The translations under genes were made by a program, and so were the position numbers. 64,000 nt of DNA, taken from the NCBI RefSeq assembly GCF_007750855.1, contig NZ_CP036291.1:1240001-1304000 (forward strand), in the 5' to 3' direction. Below are positions 26,683-35,050 of the stretch, piece after piece; position 1 is the stretch's first letter; every line of letters begins with the position of its first letter. The DNA is from Pirellulimonas nuda. Its GTDB lineage: Bacteria; Planctomycetota; Planctomycetia; Pirellulales; Lacipirellulaceae. The notes beneath the pieces were generated by a model. The model ran no database searches and was not told the DNA's origin. It worked only from the letters and a program-made list of their open reading frames with translations.

Positions 26683-27585
26683 ATGCGTCACCTGCTCACC
26701 GTCGCCGACCTGTCCGCCGGCGATATCGAGGCGGTCTTCGCGATCGCCGAAGACCTGAAGACCAAGTTTGCTCAGGGCCAGCGCGAGGCGCTGCTGCCCG
26801 GGCGGGTGATGGCGCTGTTGTTTGAGAAGCAGTCGCTCCGCACCCGGGTGAGCTTCGAGGCGGGCATGACCCACCTGGGGGGCGGGAGCCTGATGCTGGG
26901 GGACGACGCCGGCTTCGGCAAACGCGAGAGCATCGCGGACTTTACGCGGGTGCTCAGCGGGATGGTCGACGTGATCGTGGTCCGCGCCAAGAGCCACGCC
27001 ACAGTAGTCGAGGTCGCACGCCACTCCACGTGCAGCGTCATCAACGGCCTGACCGACACGTCGCACCCCTGCCAGGCGCTGGCCGACCTGCTGACGGTGC
27101 GCGAGCGGTTCGGCTCGCTCAAGGGGCTCAAGCTGGCCTGGGTGGGGGACGGCAACAACGTGGCCCGCAGCCTGGCGGCCGCGTGCGGTCGGGCCGGCGT
27201 GGAGTTGGCGGTCGCCACGCCCAAGGGGTACGAACTGGATGTTTCTGGCGAGGAGATGAAGGGGGTCAAGTTCACCGCGACGAACGACCCACATGAAGCC
27301 GCCGCCGGCGCCCACGCCGTGTACACCGACGTGTGGGCCAGCATGGGCCAGGAAGCCGAGCGTGAGCAGCGTCAGAAAGATTTTGCCGACTTCCAGGTCA
27401 ACAGCCGGCTGATGGCCAGCGCCGACCCCGAAGCGATCTTCCTCCACTGCCTGCCGGCCCGCCGCGGTGAGGAGGTGACGGACGAAGTGATGGACGCGCC
27501 GTACAGCCTTGTGGTGCAGCAGGCCGCCAACCGCATGCACGCCCAGAAAGGGGTGCTGGTGTGGCTGTTGGGGTCGAAGGCGTAG
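26683..27585 (+). CDS. argF: Ornithine carbamoyltransferase
   Basis: A 300-residue enzyme forming citrulline from ornithine and carbamoyl phosphate. Seen: the carbamoyl-phosphate loop SLRTRVSFE, DTSHPCQALADLLT, VGDGNNVARSL, the ornithine-side DVWASMGQE and the catalytic HCLPARRGEEV. Start ATG 26683 gives the typical N-terminus RHLLTVADLS. It ends the argB-argD-argF run, and a small inverted repeat follows before the convergent lactonase gene. Confidence 0.95.
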   Translation: MRHLLTVADLSAGDIEAVFAIAEDLKTKFAQGQREALLPGRVMALLFEKQSLRTRVSFEAGMTHLGGGSLMLGDDAGFGKRESIADFTRVLSGMVDVIVVRAKSHATVVEVARHSTCSVINGLTDTSHPCQALADLLTVRERFGSLKGLKLAWVGDGNNVARSLAAACGRAGVELAVATPKGYELDVSGEEMKGVKFTATNDPHEAAAGAHAVYTDVWASMGQEAEREQRQKDFADFQVNSRLMASADPEAIFLHCLPARRGEEVTDEVMDAPYSLVVQQAANRMHAQKGVLVWLLGSKA

Positions 27586-27599
27586 TCGCTGAGATGATC

Positions 27600-27680
27600 G
27601 ATGATAGAGGTTCGATGCTAGGGGACGCTGCGCGACGCCACTCCTTTCTCCCCAACATCTATCATTTAACCTCTATCGTC
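27600..27680. repeat. Short inverted repeat between convergent genes
   Basis: Gatgatagaggtt (27600-27612) pairs with aacctctatcgtc (27668-27680) with one mismatch in 13. It begins 15 bases after argF and ends before the lactonase stop. Pairing is shorter than in the other spacers. Confidence 0.6.
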
Positions 27681-27684
27681 TCCC

Positions 27685-28737
27685 TCAGAACCCGCTGCCC
27701 TTGGTCTTCAGCCGCACGCGGCAGAACAGGTCGTCGCTGGTCATGTAGAGCGTGCGGCCATCGTCGCCAAAGGCGCAGTTGGCGATCAGCCCGCCGGTGC
27801 GGATCGTGCCGAGGTGGTCCCCCTCGGGGGTCAGCACCAGCACGCCCCCCGGGCCCGTCACGAACAGGTTGCCCTGCGTGTCGAGCTTGAGGCCGTCCGG
27901 CATCCCGGGCCGCGTCTTGGAGAGCTCCAACGCGTCAAACAGCACACGCCGGTTCGAGAGCGAGCCATCGGACCCGACGTCGTAGGCAAAGACGTGCGGC
28001 TTCTTGGGGTCCGACTGCGCTACGTACAGCGTCTGCTCGTCTGGAGACAGCGCCACCCCGTTGGGTGCGTTGAGCGATTGATCTTCCACGTTCGACTTGC
28101 CGTCGGGCGTCACGCGGTAGACCCCCTGGAAGTCGATTTCTTTGGCCGGGTCGTCCCACTTCCCCACCATGCCGTAGGGGGGGTCGGTGAAGTAGATGGC
28201 GCCCGAGGAATGGATAGCCAGGTCGTTGGGGCTGTTGAATCGCTTCCCGTCGTAGTTATTCGTGATGGTCTTGAACTTGGGATCGGCGACCGGGCCGGCG
28301 GAGGGGAATGGGGTCAGCAGACGTGCGACGCGTCGGTCGCCGTGTTGGCACAGCACGAGACGGCCCCGAGCGTCGAGGGCCAGCCCGTTCGAGCCGGTCT
28401 CGCCGCCGCGTGGGACATCGCCCGTGTAGCCCGAGGGGGTGAGCCAAGTCGTGAGGCCCTCTTCCTGCGTCCACTTGTAAACGGTGTTCCGCGGCACGTC
28501 AGAGAACACCACGTAGCCGGGCTCCGTGAGCCACACCGGGCCCTCGCTCCAGTCGAGCCCCTCGGCGAGCACCTCGATGGGCGAGTTCGGGTCGACCAAC
28601 GCGTCGAGCCGCGGGTCGAGACGCTCGATCTCTCCGGTGGTGCGATCGGCGACGGTGCGCGGCGCGTAGGGGGCGGCGTCTTGGGCGAGGGCGGGCGCGA
28701 GCAGCGCAAGCGAGGTGATGACCGCAAGGAGTTTCAT
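27685..28737 (-). CDS. Secreted SMP-30/gluconolactonase-like beta-propeller
   Basis: A 350-residue protein with a Sec signal (MKLLAVITSLALLAPALAQ) and an SMP-30/gluconolactonase propeller: SEGPVWL (metal Glu), GETGSNGLALD, RFNSPNDLAIHSSGAIYFTD (metal Asn and Asp) and NAPNGVALSPDE. It should hydrolyse sugar lactones in the periplasm, using one divalent metal. Start ATG 28737 is the one with a signal peptide; 60 further in-frame codons upstream run through a GC repeat and are unlikely to be translated. Confidence 0.87.
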   Translation of the reverse strand: MKLLAVITSLALLAPALAQDAAPYAPRTVADRTTGEIERLDPRLDALVDPNSPIEVLAEGLDWSEGPVWLTEPGYVVFSDVPRNTVYKWTQEEGLTTWLTPSGYTGDVPRGGETGSNGLALDARGRLVLCQHGDRRVARLLTPFPSAGPVADPKFKTITNNYDGKRFNSPNDLAIHSSGAIYFTDPPYGMVGKWDDPAKEIDFQGVYRVTPDGKSNVEDQSLNAPNGVALSPDEQTLYVAQSDPKKPHVFAYDVGSDGSLSNRRVLFDALELSKTRPGMPDGLKLDTQGNLFVTGPGGVLVLTPEGDHLGTIRTGGLIANCAFGDDGRTLYMTSDDLFCRVRLKTKGSGF

Positions 28738-28780
28738 CGGAGGTCCTAGAAATGAGGGGCTGGGAAGAGCAAGTTGCAAG

Positions 28781-28883
28781 CGTGTGAGCCGGGGCGTCCC
28801 CGCCCCGGGCGCGGGAGAGCAAACGATCCGATTGGTGACGATGAGTCTTGTACGCCGGGTCCGGGGACGGTCCGGCTCGCACG
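28781..28883. repeat. GC-rich inverted repeat, family A copy 2
   Basis: The left part from 28786 (gagccggggcgtccccgccc) matches copies 1 and 3 for 21 bases, then diverges. The right part at 28852-28883 pairs with several mismatches. It lies between the MazG-like gene's stop and the lactonase start. Confidence 0.75.
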
Positions 28884-28891
28884 GGGCGGCG

Positions 28892-29203
28892 TTACGGCTT
28901 CTCGTTTTCACACACACACACGAGCGCGGCGCATCCTGGGCAGCCCTCGCCGTACTTGGCGCGGACCGCGGCGGTGAGGTCGACCCCGGCGACGTTGGCG
29001 ATCGTCGCCAGCCACGCCAGCACGTCGGCGAACTCTCCCTCCTGCGCCTGGGTGTCGCGTTCGCGGAGCGCGGCGGCCAGCTCTCCGACCTCCTCCATCA
29101 GCCACATGAACGTGCCGTCGATGCCCCGCTCGAGGTCCTTCTCGAGGTACATCGCGCGGATCAGGCCTTGGAACTCGGCGAGGGTGATGTCGGTAGAGGG
29201 CAT
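28892..29203 (-). CDS. MazG-like nucleotide pyrophosphohydrolase
   Basis: A 103-residue all-alpha NTP pyrophosphatase of the MazG superfamily. The metal-binding EExxE-12-28-ExxD pattern is visible as MEEVGELAAAL followed by EGEFADVLAWL. It probably hydrolyses non-canonical or excess nucleoside triphosphates to monophosphate and PPi. An unusual tail, GCPGCAALVCVC, has four cysteines in twelve residues and may bind a metal. Start ATG 29203 was chosen because the helical domain begins there. Confidence 0.8.
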   Translation of the reverse strand: MPSTDITLAEFQGLIRAMYLEKDLERGIDGTFMWLMEEVGELAAALRERDTQAQEGEFADVLAWLATIANVAGVDLTAAVRAKYGEGCPGCAALVCVCENEKP

Positions 29204-29398
29204 TTCAGGGACGATGCAGATTGAGCGTTGAACGATGGATCGGGCGTTGGCAGGATTATGCGGGTTGCCGGAGGCCGTGTCAAAACGGCCGCGCGACTTC
29301 GGGGAGGAATCAGAAGCGCTTGCGGGCGGCGATTCGAGTAAACTAGCTAGGGCCCGCACGCACGCCGCGTTCGGCCGCTAGACAAGAGGCCCGCACCG

Positions 29399-30106
29399 AT
29401 GCCCGAACGAAGCACCAATTCAACGGCCGCTGCGCTCGACGCCACGATCGAGCGGAGCGCCGAGGTTGTCCGCCGCAGCTACCAAAAGCCGGGCTTCCTC
29501 AAGCGGCTGGGGCTGTCGCTGCCGGTGACGGTTGAGGACGTCAAGCAGGCGTACTACGTGAAGGCGCGTGAGGCCCACCCCGACCACAACGGCGATCCGC
29601 AGCAGTTCAAGGAGATCCAGCGGGCGTTCGACGAGGCGGTCGAGTTCGCCAAGCGGAACGGCAAGCGGCTTCCCTGGATCGGCGCCCAACTGCCGATCTA
29701 CGTCGCCCAGCGAGACGTTGTTGACAAGGTGCAGCGTTGGGGGGGACGGGTTGTGGTGGAGCCGCTGGAGTGGCTCGAAGACACGGTCGGGCAGGACTTC
29801 GCCTCGCTGGCGGACCGCCTGACAGAGATCGACCTGGCGGGCGCCGACATCGGCGACGCCGAGGTCGGCGAGCTGATCGCGGACCCCGACGGCCTACGCT
29901 ACCTTGAGGTGCTGGGGCTGGCCAACACGCGCGTCACCAACGCCGGCGCGCTCAAGATCGCCGGCGCCACGAGGCTCAAGCTGCTCGACCTGCGCGGCAC
30001 GCCGGTCACCATCGGCATGCGGAAGCAGCTCCAGACCCTGCGCGCGATCGAGTCGGTGGCCGGCACCAGCCGGCTGGCCGAGTGGGCGCGGCGCATGTTT
30101 GGCTGA
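29399..30106 (+). CDS. J-domain protein with leucine-rich repeats
   Basis: A 235-residue protein not assignable to a known chaperone type. Residues about 30-90 resemble a DnaJ J-domain: SLPVTVEDVKQAYYVKAREA, then HPDHNGD with the HPD tripeptide, then FKEIQRAFDEAVEFAK. Residues about 140-215 hold leucine-rich-repeat units (LTEIDLAGADIGDAEVGEL; LRYLEVLGLANTRVTNAGAL; LKLLDLRGTPVT). It likely recruits an Hsp70 to clients bound by the LRR part (inference). No signal peptide. Divergent from the MazG-like gene. Confidence 0.75.
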   Translation: MPERSTNSTAAALDATIERSAEVVRRSYQKPGFLKRLGLSLPVTVEDVKQAYYVKAREAHPDHNGDPQQFKEIQRAFDEAVEFAKRNGKRLPWIGAQLPIYVAQRDVVDKVQRWGGRVVVEPLEWLEDTVGQDFASLADRLTEIDLAGADIGDAEVGELIADPDGLRYLEVLGLANTRVTNAGALKIAGATRLKLLDLRGTPVTIGMRKQLQTLRAIESVAGTSRLAEWARRMFG

Positions 30107-30130
30107 GACTTATGAACGACGGCCTCGAAG

Positions 30131-30345
30131 AGGCACAAAAAGGCACAAGAAAAGGAAATCGGCAAGCGACTGAAGCGTGTGCTTCAATCTAGGTACGACC
30201 GCCAGCAAACGTTCAATCACAGCGCAAGGCAAGCTGGATCCTACCGCGCTACGCCTTCTACTTTCTTTGTGCCTTCTCGCGCCTTTTCCTGGCCATCTTC
30301 GTCGGTGCCATCTGTGTTATCCGTGGCAAGCCCGTCCGTGGCCAG
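30131..30345. repeat. Imperfect inverted repeat of ggcacaa units; right arm coding
   Basis: Left arm 30131-30156 carries aggcacaaaa and aggcacaaga. The right region, about 30255-30345, carries tttctttgtgccttctcgc and further gcc-tt words in inverse sense. The right arm lies inside the reading frame of the MMPL transporter, whose stop is at 30241-30243. Word content matches the repeat at 18825-18983. Confidence 0.7.
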
Positions 30346-32628
30346 GCGGCGTTCTCGCAGCGCCAGGAAGCTCGGCACCACGACGCTTCGCACGTAGAAC
30401 GTGTCGAGCAGCACCCCCAGCGACAGCGAGAACCCGAGTTCGATCATCGCGCGCAGCGAGCCGGCGGTCATGGCGATGAACGTGCCGGCCATGATCACGC
30501 CGCAGCTAGTGATGATGCCGCCGGTTTGCACCAGCGCCCGGCGGAGCCCCTCGCGGCCGCCGTGCTTGGCCTGTTCTTCGAAGACGCGGGTGGTGAGGTA
30601 GATGTTGTAGTCCTGCCCGACCGCGATGAGGATCACGAACAAGAAGATCGGCGCCTTCCAGTCGAGCCCGCTGTAGCCGGGGCCGTAAAGCCACTCGAAG
30701 TAGACCTCGGTCACTCCGATCGTCACCCAGTAGCTCACCAGCACTGTTGCGATCAGGAACAGGCAGACCCACGGTCGGCGGAGGATGAAGAGCAGCACGC
30801 AGTAGACCGCCAGCACGGTCGACACCTGGATGCGCAGGCGGTCTGCGTTGGTGACGCGTTCCAGGTCCCGCATCCCCGGCGTCGTGCCGGCCAGCTCGAA
30901 GCGGGCGCCGCGCCACGGCGAGTCGTCGTCGTCGGCCAGCTTTTCGAGGGCGTCCTCGATCTGCGGCATGAGGTCGCGGCCCTCCTGGGAGAAGGGGTCC
31001 TCGGTCAGCACCACGCTTAGCTGCGTCACGCGTCCGGCGTAGGGGGGAGAGTCGGAAACGAACGCATCGGCCGTGATGGGGCTGCCGGCCAGCGCGCGTG
31101 CGGCCCACTGCTCGGGGCTCAGCATCCGCGTCCTGCCCGGCTCGCCCCCGGTGGGGAGGTAGAAGCTGCGCACGTCGGCCACCGCCGGCAGGTCGTACAA
31201 CGCCTTGTGCAGCCAGGCCACGGTGAAGCGGCTGTCGGCCGTCTTGAGGTCCCCTTCGGGGAGCTCGGCCGTCACGGTCAGCGGCGCCACGGCGCCGGGT
31301 CCGAAGAACTCTCGCACGAGCGACGCCCCTTCGACCGACGTGCTCCCCTCGGGGAGCTCCGACAACAGGTCGTGGCTGACGCGCACCGAACTCCCCGCCC
31401 AGACGAGCGGCGCCGCGACCAACGCGCTCACGGCGAGGATCGTCGCGGGGCGGCGGAGCACCAGGTCGGCGAGCCAGTTCCAGAACCTCGCCGCGGGGCC
31501 GTGACGCACCGACTCTTCGGCCGCGACCCCCAGCGGCCAGAAGACGACGGGGCCGAGCACCCTCAGCAGCGCGGGGGCAAACGTCAGGCAGGCCGCCAAC
31601 GCGATGGCCAGGCAGAGCCCGACGATGGGCCCGCTGCTGGTGAACTTGCCGTAGCGGGCGAGCACCATGGTCGCCAGCCCGACGATGGTGGTCAGCGCGC
31701 TGCCCAGCAGCGCGCTGCTGACCCTCCGCAGGGCGAGCCCCGGCGCCCGGTTGCGCCGCGTGCCGCGGGCGAGCTCCTCGCGGTAGCGGGCGATCAAGAA
31801 CAAGCAGAAGTCGGTGCCGGCGCCGAACAAGATCACCACGACAAAGATCTTGGTGGTGGTGAACACCTTGAGGCCCGACCACCAGTAGTCGTCCGGGCCG
31901 AAGTGCTCCGCCAAGAGCGCCACCGTGTTGTACGACACGCTCAGCGACACCGCGATCGTCGCCAGCGGCACCAGCACCAGCAGCGGCGAGCGGTAGATCA
32001 ACATCAGGCAGGCCAGCACCAACGCCACGGTGGCGACCTCGGTGTTCTGCAGGCTCTCGATGGTCGCGGCGCGGACGTCGCCGCCGATGAGCGCCGAGCC
32101 GGTCATGCCGATCCGCAAACCCGCGGGGGCCTGCGGCCGGAGCGTGTCGATGGCCTCGCGGACGGCGTTCAGGACCCGGATGTTGTCGATGGCCATCAGG
32201 TCGTTGGTGGTGCGGGCGACCACCATCTGGGCGCGGTGGTCGGGCGAGCGGAGCATGCCGCCCACAACCGGCGTCTGTTCGTCCCAGACCGGAAACTGGG
32301 CGTCGGCCAGCGGCACGCCGGGGAGCGCCGCGAGCGCCTTGGCGACCTCGAGCGCAAAGTTGCGGTCGTCGATCGTCAGCGGCTCTTCGTCCCGGGCCAA
32401 GACCACCACGATCTGGCTCTTGGCCCGCTCGTTGGGGAAGGCCTCGCGGAGCAGCTTGGCGCCCTGCTGGCTGGTGACGTCGGCCGGCAGGTAGTCGAGG
32501 TCGCCGTCGCGGGCGACCTGGTCCCAGCCGGGGGCGACCAGCTTGAGGCAGACCGCTAGCGCGACCCAACCCAGGATCACGAGCCAGGCCCGATCGTTCG
32601 CCAGCCGGCCGAGCAGCGATGCGAGCAT
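30241..32628 (-). CDS. MMPL/RND-type transporter
   Basis: A 795-residue membrane protein with two copies of a one-plus-five-helix unit, typical of MMPL/HpnN-type RND transporters. Seen: N-terminal helix (WLVILGWVALAVCLKLV), a first large extracytoplasmic domain, a helix cluster with GAGTDFCLFLIARYREEL, a second domain, and the matching FVILIAVGQDYNIYLTTRV; the paired Asp residues are proton-relay candidates. Cargo is probably a lipid or other hydrophobic compound (inference). The last ~30 residues (TDNTDGTDEDGQEKAREG and onward) are encoded by a dispersed repeat. Start ATG 32628. Confidence 0.87.
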   Translation of the reverse strand: MLASLLGRLANDRAWLVILGWVALAVCLKLVAPGWDQVARDGDLDYLPADVTSQQGAKLLREAFPNERAKSQIVVVLARDEEPLTIDDRNFALEVAKALAALPGVPLADAQFPVWDEQTPVVGGMLRSPDHRAQMVVARTTNDLMAIDNIRVLNAVREAIDTLRPQAPAGLRIGMTGSALIGGDVRAATIESLQNTEVATVALVLACLMLIYRSPLLVLVPLATIAVSLSVSYNTVALLAEHFGPDDYWWSGLKVFTTTKIFVVVILFGAGTDFCLFLIARYREELARGTRRNRAPGLALRRVSSALLGSALTTIVGLATMVLARYGKFTSSGPIVGLCLAIALAACLTFAPALLRVLGPVVFWPLGVAAEESVRHGPAARFWNWLADLVLRRPATILAVSALVAAPLVWAGSSVRVSHDLLSELPEGSTSVEGASLVREFFGPGAVAPLTVTAELPEGDLKTADSRFTVAWLHKALYDLPAVADVRSFYLPTGGEPGRTRMLSPEQWAARALAGSPITADAFVSDSPPYAGRVTQLSVVLTEDPFSQEGRDLMPQIEDALEKLADDDDSPWRGARFELAGTTPGMRDLERVTNADRLRIQVSTVLAVYCVLLFILRRPWVCLFLIATVLVSYWVTIGVTEVYFEWLYGPGYSGLDWKAPIFLFVILIAVGQDYNIYLTTRVFEEQAKHGGREGLRRALVQTGGIITSCGVIMAGTFIAMTAGSLRAMIELGFSLSLGVLLDTFYVRSVVVPSFLALRERRLATDGLATDNTDGTDEDGQEKAREGTKKVEGVAR

Positions 32629-32791
32629 AGGGGGCCGTTGAGGGTGCAAAGATCGGTGTTCGCCGGCGAGTAGCGTAGTTGGCGGGGGCGCCGAAGCCAA
32701 GACGCTTGCGTAAAAACTACCCTCGGATGCGCAAAGCGAGGAAGGCCGTGGCGTTGCGTGGCGTTTCCAATCGCCGGGGGCGCCGGGGGGC

Positions 32792-34456
32792 TTATGTTGC
32801 TGGCTCGACCGGGGTTGTTGGGTTGTCTGCTGGCCCGAAACCGTACTGGCTGACGTCGATGGAGTAGTGCCGCTCGAAAAACTCGGGCAGGTCTGCCAGC
32901 GGGGCGTCGTCGTAGCCGCGGGTCACGCTGAGGGTAGACCCTTGCGGGACGGACCGCATTTCTCCCTCCTCGGCAACGACCGCGCCTCCCTTGATCACTA
33001 CCCGCGGCAACTGGAACATCACCGCCAGGTTCTCGTGCGGCGTATAGATGGTCACGTCCGCATCGGCGCCAACGCCGAGCTGGCCCTTGTGCGCGAGCCC
33101 CAGCATCCGCGCAGGGCCGGCCCGGGTGATGATGGCGATCTCGCCCAGCGTGTACTCGCGCTTCAGGTCGGCCAGCACGGTCCGCTCGCGCACCGCCGGC
33201 GGGCAGGTCGCCAGCACGTCGTTGCGGTAGCTGCGGTCCATCAGCAGACGGATTAGCTCTGGGTAGGCGAGGAACGACCCGCCGTTGGGGTGGTCGGTGC
33301 TCATCGCTACCTGCCATGGGTTGTCGACCAGCAGGTACCACTCCAGCCCGATCGCCCATTGCAGGGCGTGGATCAGGTTCTTGTTCTTGTACACCAATGG
33401 CGACACGCCGCATCCCGCCTCGGCCTCGCAGTCGGAGCTCACCCACTTGGCGCCGGTTACTTTGTGCAGGAAGTACCCCAGCGGGCCGTCGGCCGTCATG
33501 CTGGTGGTGGCGCCGAACATCACCTGGCCCACGTCGACCGTGAGCAGCGGGTGGGCGTTCACCCACTCGGCCAGCGGCGCCGTGCGGCTGCGCATGGACC
33601 GCTCGTCGGCGTCTGTGCCGCCGTAGCTGTGGAACTGAATATGGGTGAGGTGGGCGCGCAGGCCGTCGAGCCCCTGCATCGTGTCGAGCGTGGTCCGCCA
33701 GTTGCCGGGGATGCCGAGCTGGTTGCAATGGATGTGCACCGGGTGGGGCAGGGCGAGGCGGTTCGCGGCCTCGGTCACCTGCCTGAGGATCTGCCGCGGC
33801 GTGACGCCGAAGCCCGGCACGGCGTCGTCCAGCCCGTCGACGTTGCCGCTGGGGGCGTGCTTCCACGCCTCGACCCCGCCGGGGTTCACCAGCTTGAGCG
33901 CATAGCCGCGCGACCGCCCCAGCAGCCAGGCCAGGAACGCCTCGAGCCGCCGCGGGTCCCCCTGCTCGATCGCCCGCATCACGTAGTGGTTGTTCCCCAC
34001 CAGCATGTAGCACCCCTTGTCGAGGCACGGCGTGTCGTCTAGTTCGGCGTGCACGTGCCGCGCCAGCAGCGGGGGCGCCGCGGCTTCCATCGCGGTGGTG
34101 TACCCCAGGCCGGCGTACTTGTAGCCGGTGGCGAAGGTGCTGGGGACGCTCCCCAGCCTGCCGGACCGCGTGAGCGCCGTCCGCATCACCTGCTCTGCGG
34201 ACGACCCTTTGTCGTCCGCCCGCAGGATGCGTCCCGCGTTGACCTTCGGCCCCGCGATGTGGCAGTGCATGTCGACCCCGCCCGGCATAACCACAAGCCC
34301 CGAGGCGTTGATCGTGCGGGCGGGGCGTTCTGCGGGGTCGCTAGGCGGCGCGACGATCTTGCCGCGTTCGACCCACAGATCGCGGACCTCGCCGTCGACG
34401 CCATTGGCCGGATCGTAGAGGGTTCCGCCGGCGATCTTCAGCAGGTCGCGGGGCAT
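32792..34456 (-). CDS. fhcA: Formyltransferase/hydrolase complex subunit A
   Basis: A 554-residue amidohydrolase-fold protein matching FhcA/FwdA. Seen: VVMPGGVDMHCHIAGPKVN (HxH metal site), a central GYALKLVNPGG segment with the lysine that is carbamylated in this family, VHIHCNQLG, HIQFHSYGGTD and AMSTDHPNGGSF (metal Asp). In the Fhc complex this subunit hydrolyses the formyl-carrier formed from formyl-tetrahydromethanopterin, releasing formate. The partner fhcB lies about 12 kb away at 46627; fhcC and fhcD are not in the window. FhcA in methylotrophs usually sits in an fhc operon. Confidence 0.92.
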   Translation of the reverse strand: MPRDLLKIAGGTLYDPANGVDGEVRDLWVERGKIVAPPSDPAERPARTINASGLVVMPGGVDMHCHIAGPKVNAGRILRADDKGSSAEQVMRTALTRSGRLGSVPSTFATGYKYAGLGYTTAMEAAAPPLLARHVHAELDDTPCLDKGCYMLVGNNHYVMRAIEQGDPRRLEAFLAWLLGRSRGYALKLVNPGGVEAWKHAPSGNVDGLDDAVPGFGVTPRQILRQVTEAANRLALPHPVHIHCNQLGIPGNWRTTLDTMQGLDGLRAHLTHIQFHSYGGTDADERSMRSRTAPLAEWVNAHPLLTVDVGQVMFGATTSMTADGPLGYFLHKVTGAKWVSSDCEAEAGCGVSPLVYKNKNLIHALQWAIGLEWYLLVDNPWQVAMSTDHPNGGSFLAYPELIRLLMDRSYRNDVLATCPPAVRERTVLADLKREYTLGEIAIITRAGPARMLGLAHKGQLGVGADADVTIYTPHENLAVMFQLPRVVIKGGAVVAEEGEMRSVPQGSTLSVTRGYDDAPLADLPEFFERHYSIDVSQYGFGPADNPTTPVEPAT

Positions 34457-34494
34457 GACGCGGAGCGCGGGATGATGCGGAGGGGGTAACGCTT

Positions 34495-34561
34495 GGAGCC
34501 GGAAGCGTCAGCGCCCGGAGGTTAACGCGACAAACCTCCGGGCGCTGACGCCTCCGGCTCC
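34495..34561. repeat. 29-bp hairpin, family C
   Basis: Arm 34495-34523 (ggagccggaagcgtcagcgc then ccggaggtt) and arm 34533-34561 are reverse complements with one mismatch and a 9-base loop. It lies between the stop of the small membrane-anchored protein gene and the start of fhcA. The left arm recurs alone at 23072-23096. Confidence 0.92.
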
Positions 34562-34585
34562 ACTGCATTATAGCGGATCGCGACG

Positions 34586-35011
34586 CTACAGCGTTAGGCG
34601 ATCGACCTTCCAGACGCCCCCTTCGGCGCCCAACAGCACGCGCGCCTGCGTCCCCGACTTGGGAGACTGGTAGATGTACTCGCGCCGGGGCTGGTCCTGC
34701 ACGGTCACTTCCTGTGCCGAGTAGAACGCTAATTCCTCTTTCAGCAGCGGCTGCTTGCGGGTGCTGCGAACAAAGCTTTCCCGTCCTTCAAGGCTCTTAA
34801 ACTCGGCGGTGGTCGTGTCCCACGCCTCGCCCCCCTTGCCGGTGCGGATGCTGGTAAGGAACTGCTCGACCACGGGCCGGCCCTCGTCGACGGACGGGAT
34901 TGGCGCCGGCCGGGTCCGCAGGTAGACGACCGCGGCCAACGCAACCAGAGCCACGGCCGCGACCGCTAGGACGATGGATTGCCGGGCGCTCGCCGTTCGA
35001 TCGTTTCGCAT
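34586..35011 (-). CDS. Small membrane-anchored protein of unknown function
   Basis: A 141-residue protein with one N-terminal membrane helix (IVLAVAAVALVALAAVVYL, residues 13-31), then a soluble domain of alternating helix and strand (VVEQFLTSIRTGKGGEAWDT; FVRSTRKQPLLKE; VLLGAEGGVWKVDRLTL) that resembles DUF4878/NTF2-like lipoprotein folds. I do not recognise a specific family. It begins 39 bases after the DUF1559 stop on the same strand, so it is probably the second gene of that unit. Confidence 0.65.
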   Translation of the reverse strand: MRNDRTASARQSIVLAVAAVALVALAAVVYLRTRPAPIPSVDEGRPVVEQFLTSIRTGKGGEAWDTTTAEFKSLEGRESFVRSTRKQPLLKEELAFYSAQEVTVQDQPRREYIYQSPKSGTQARVLLGAEGGVWKVDRLTL

Positions 35012-35050
35012 GGTGTGTCCGCCGATAGGGTCTGGAGGGACGCTGGGTTG

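Noticed and set aside
28738-28917. Sixty-codon N-terminal extension of the SMP-30 protein
   Set aside because: It reads through a family A repeat and overlaps the next gene's 3' end; the signal peptide begins at 28737.
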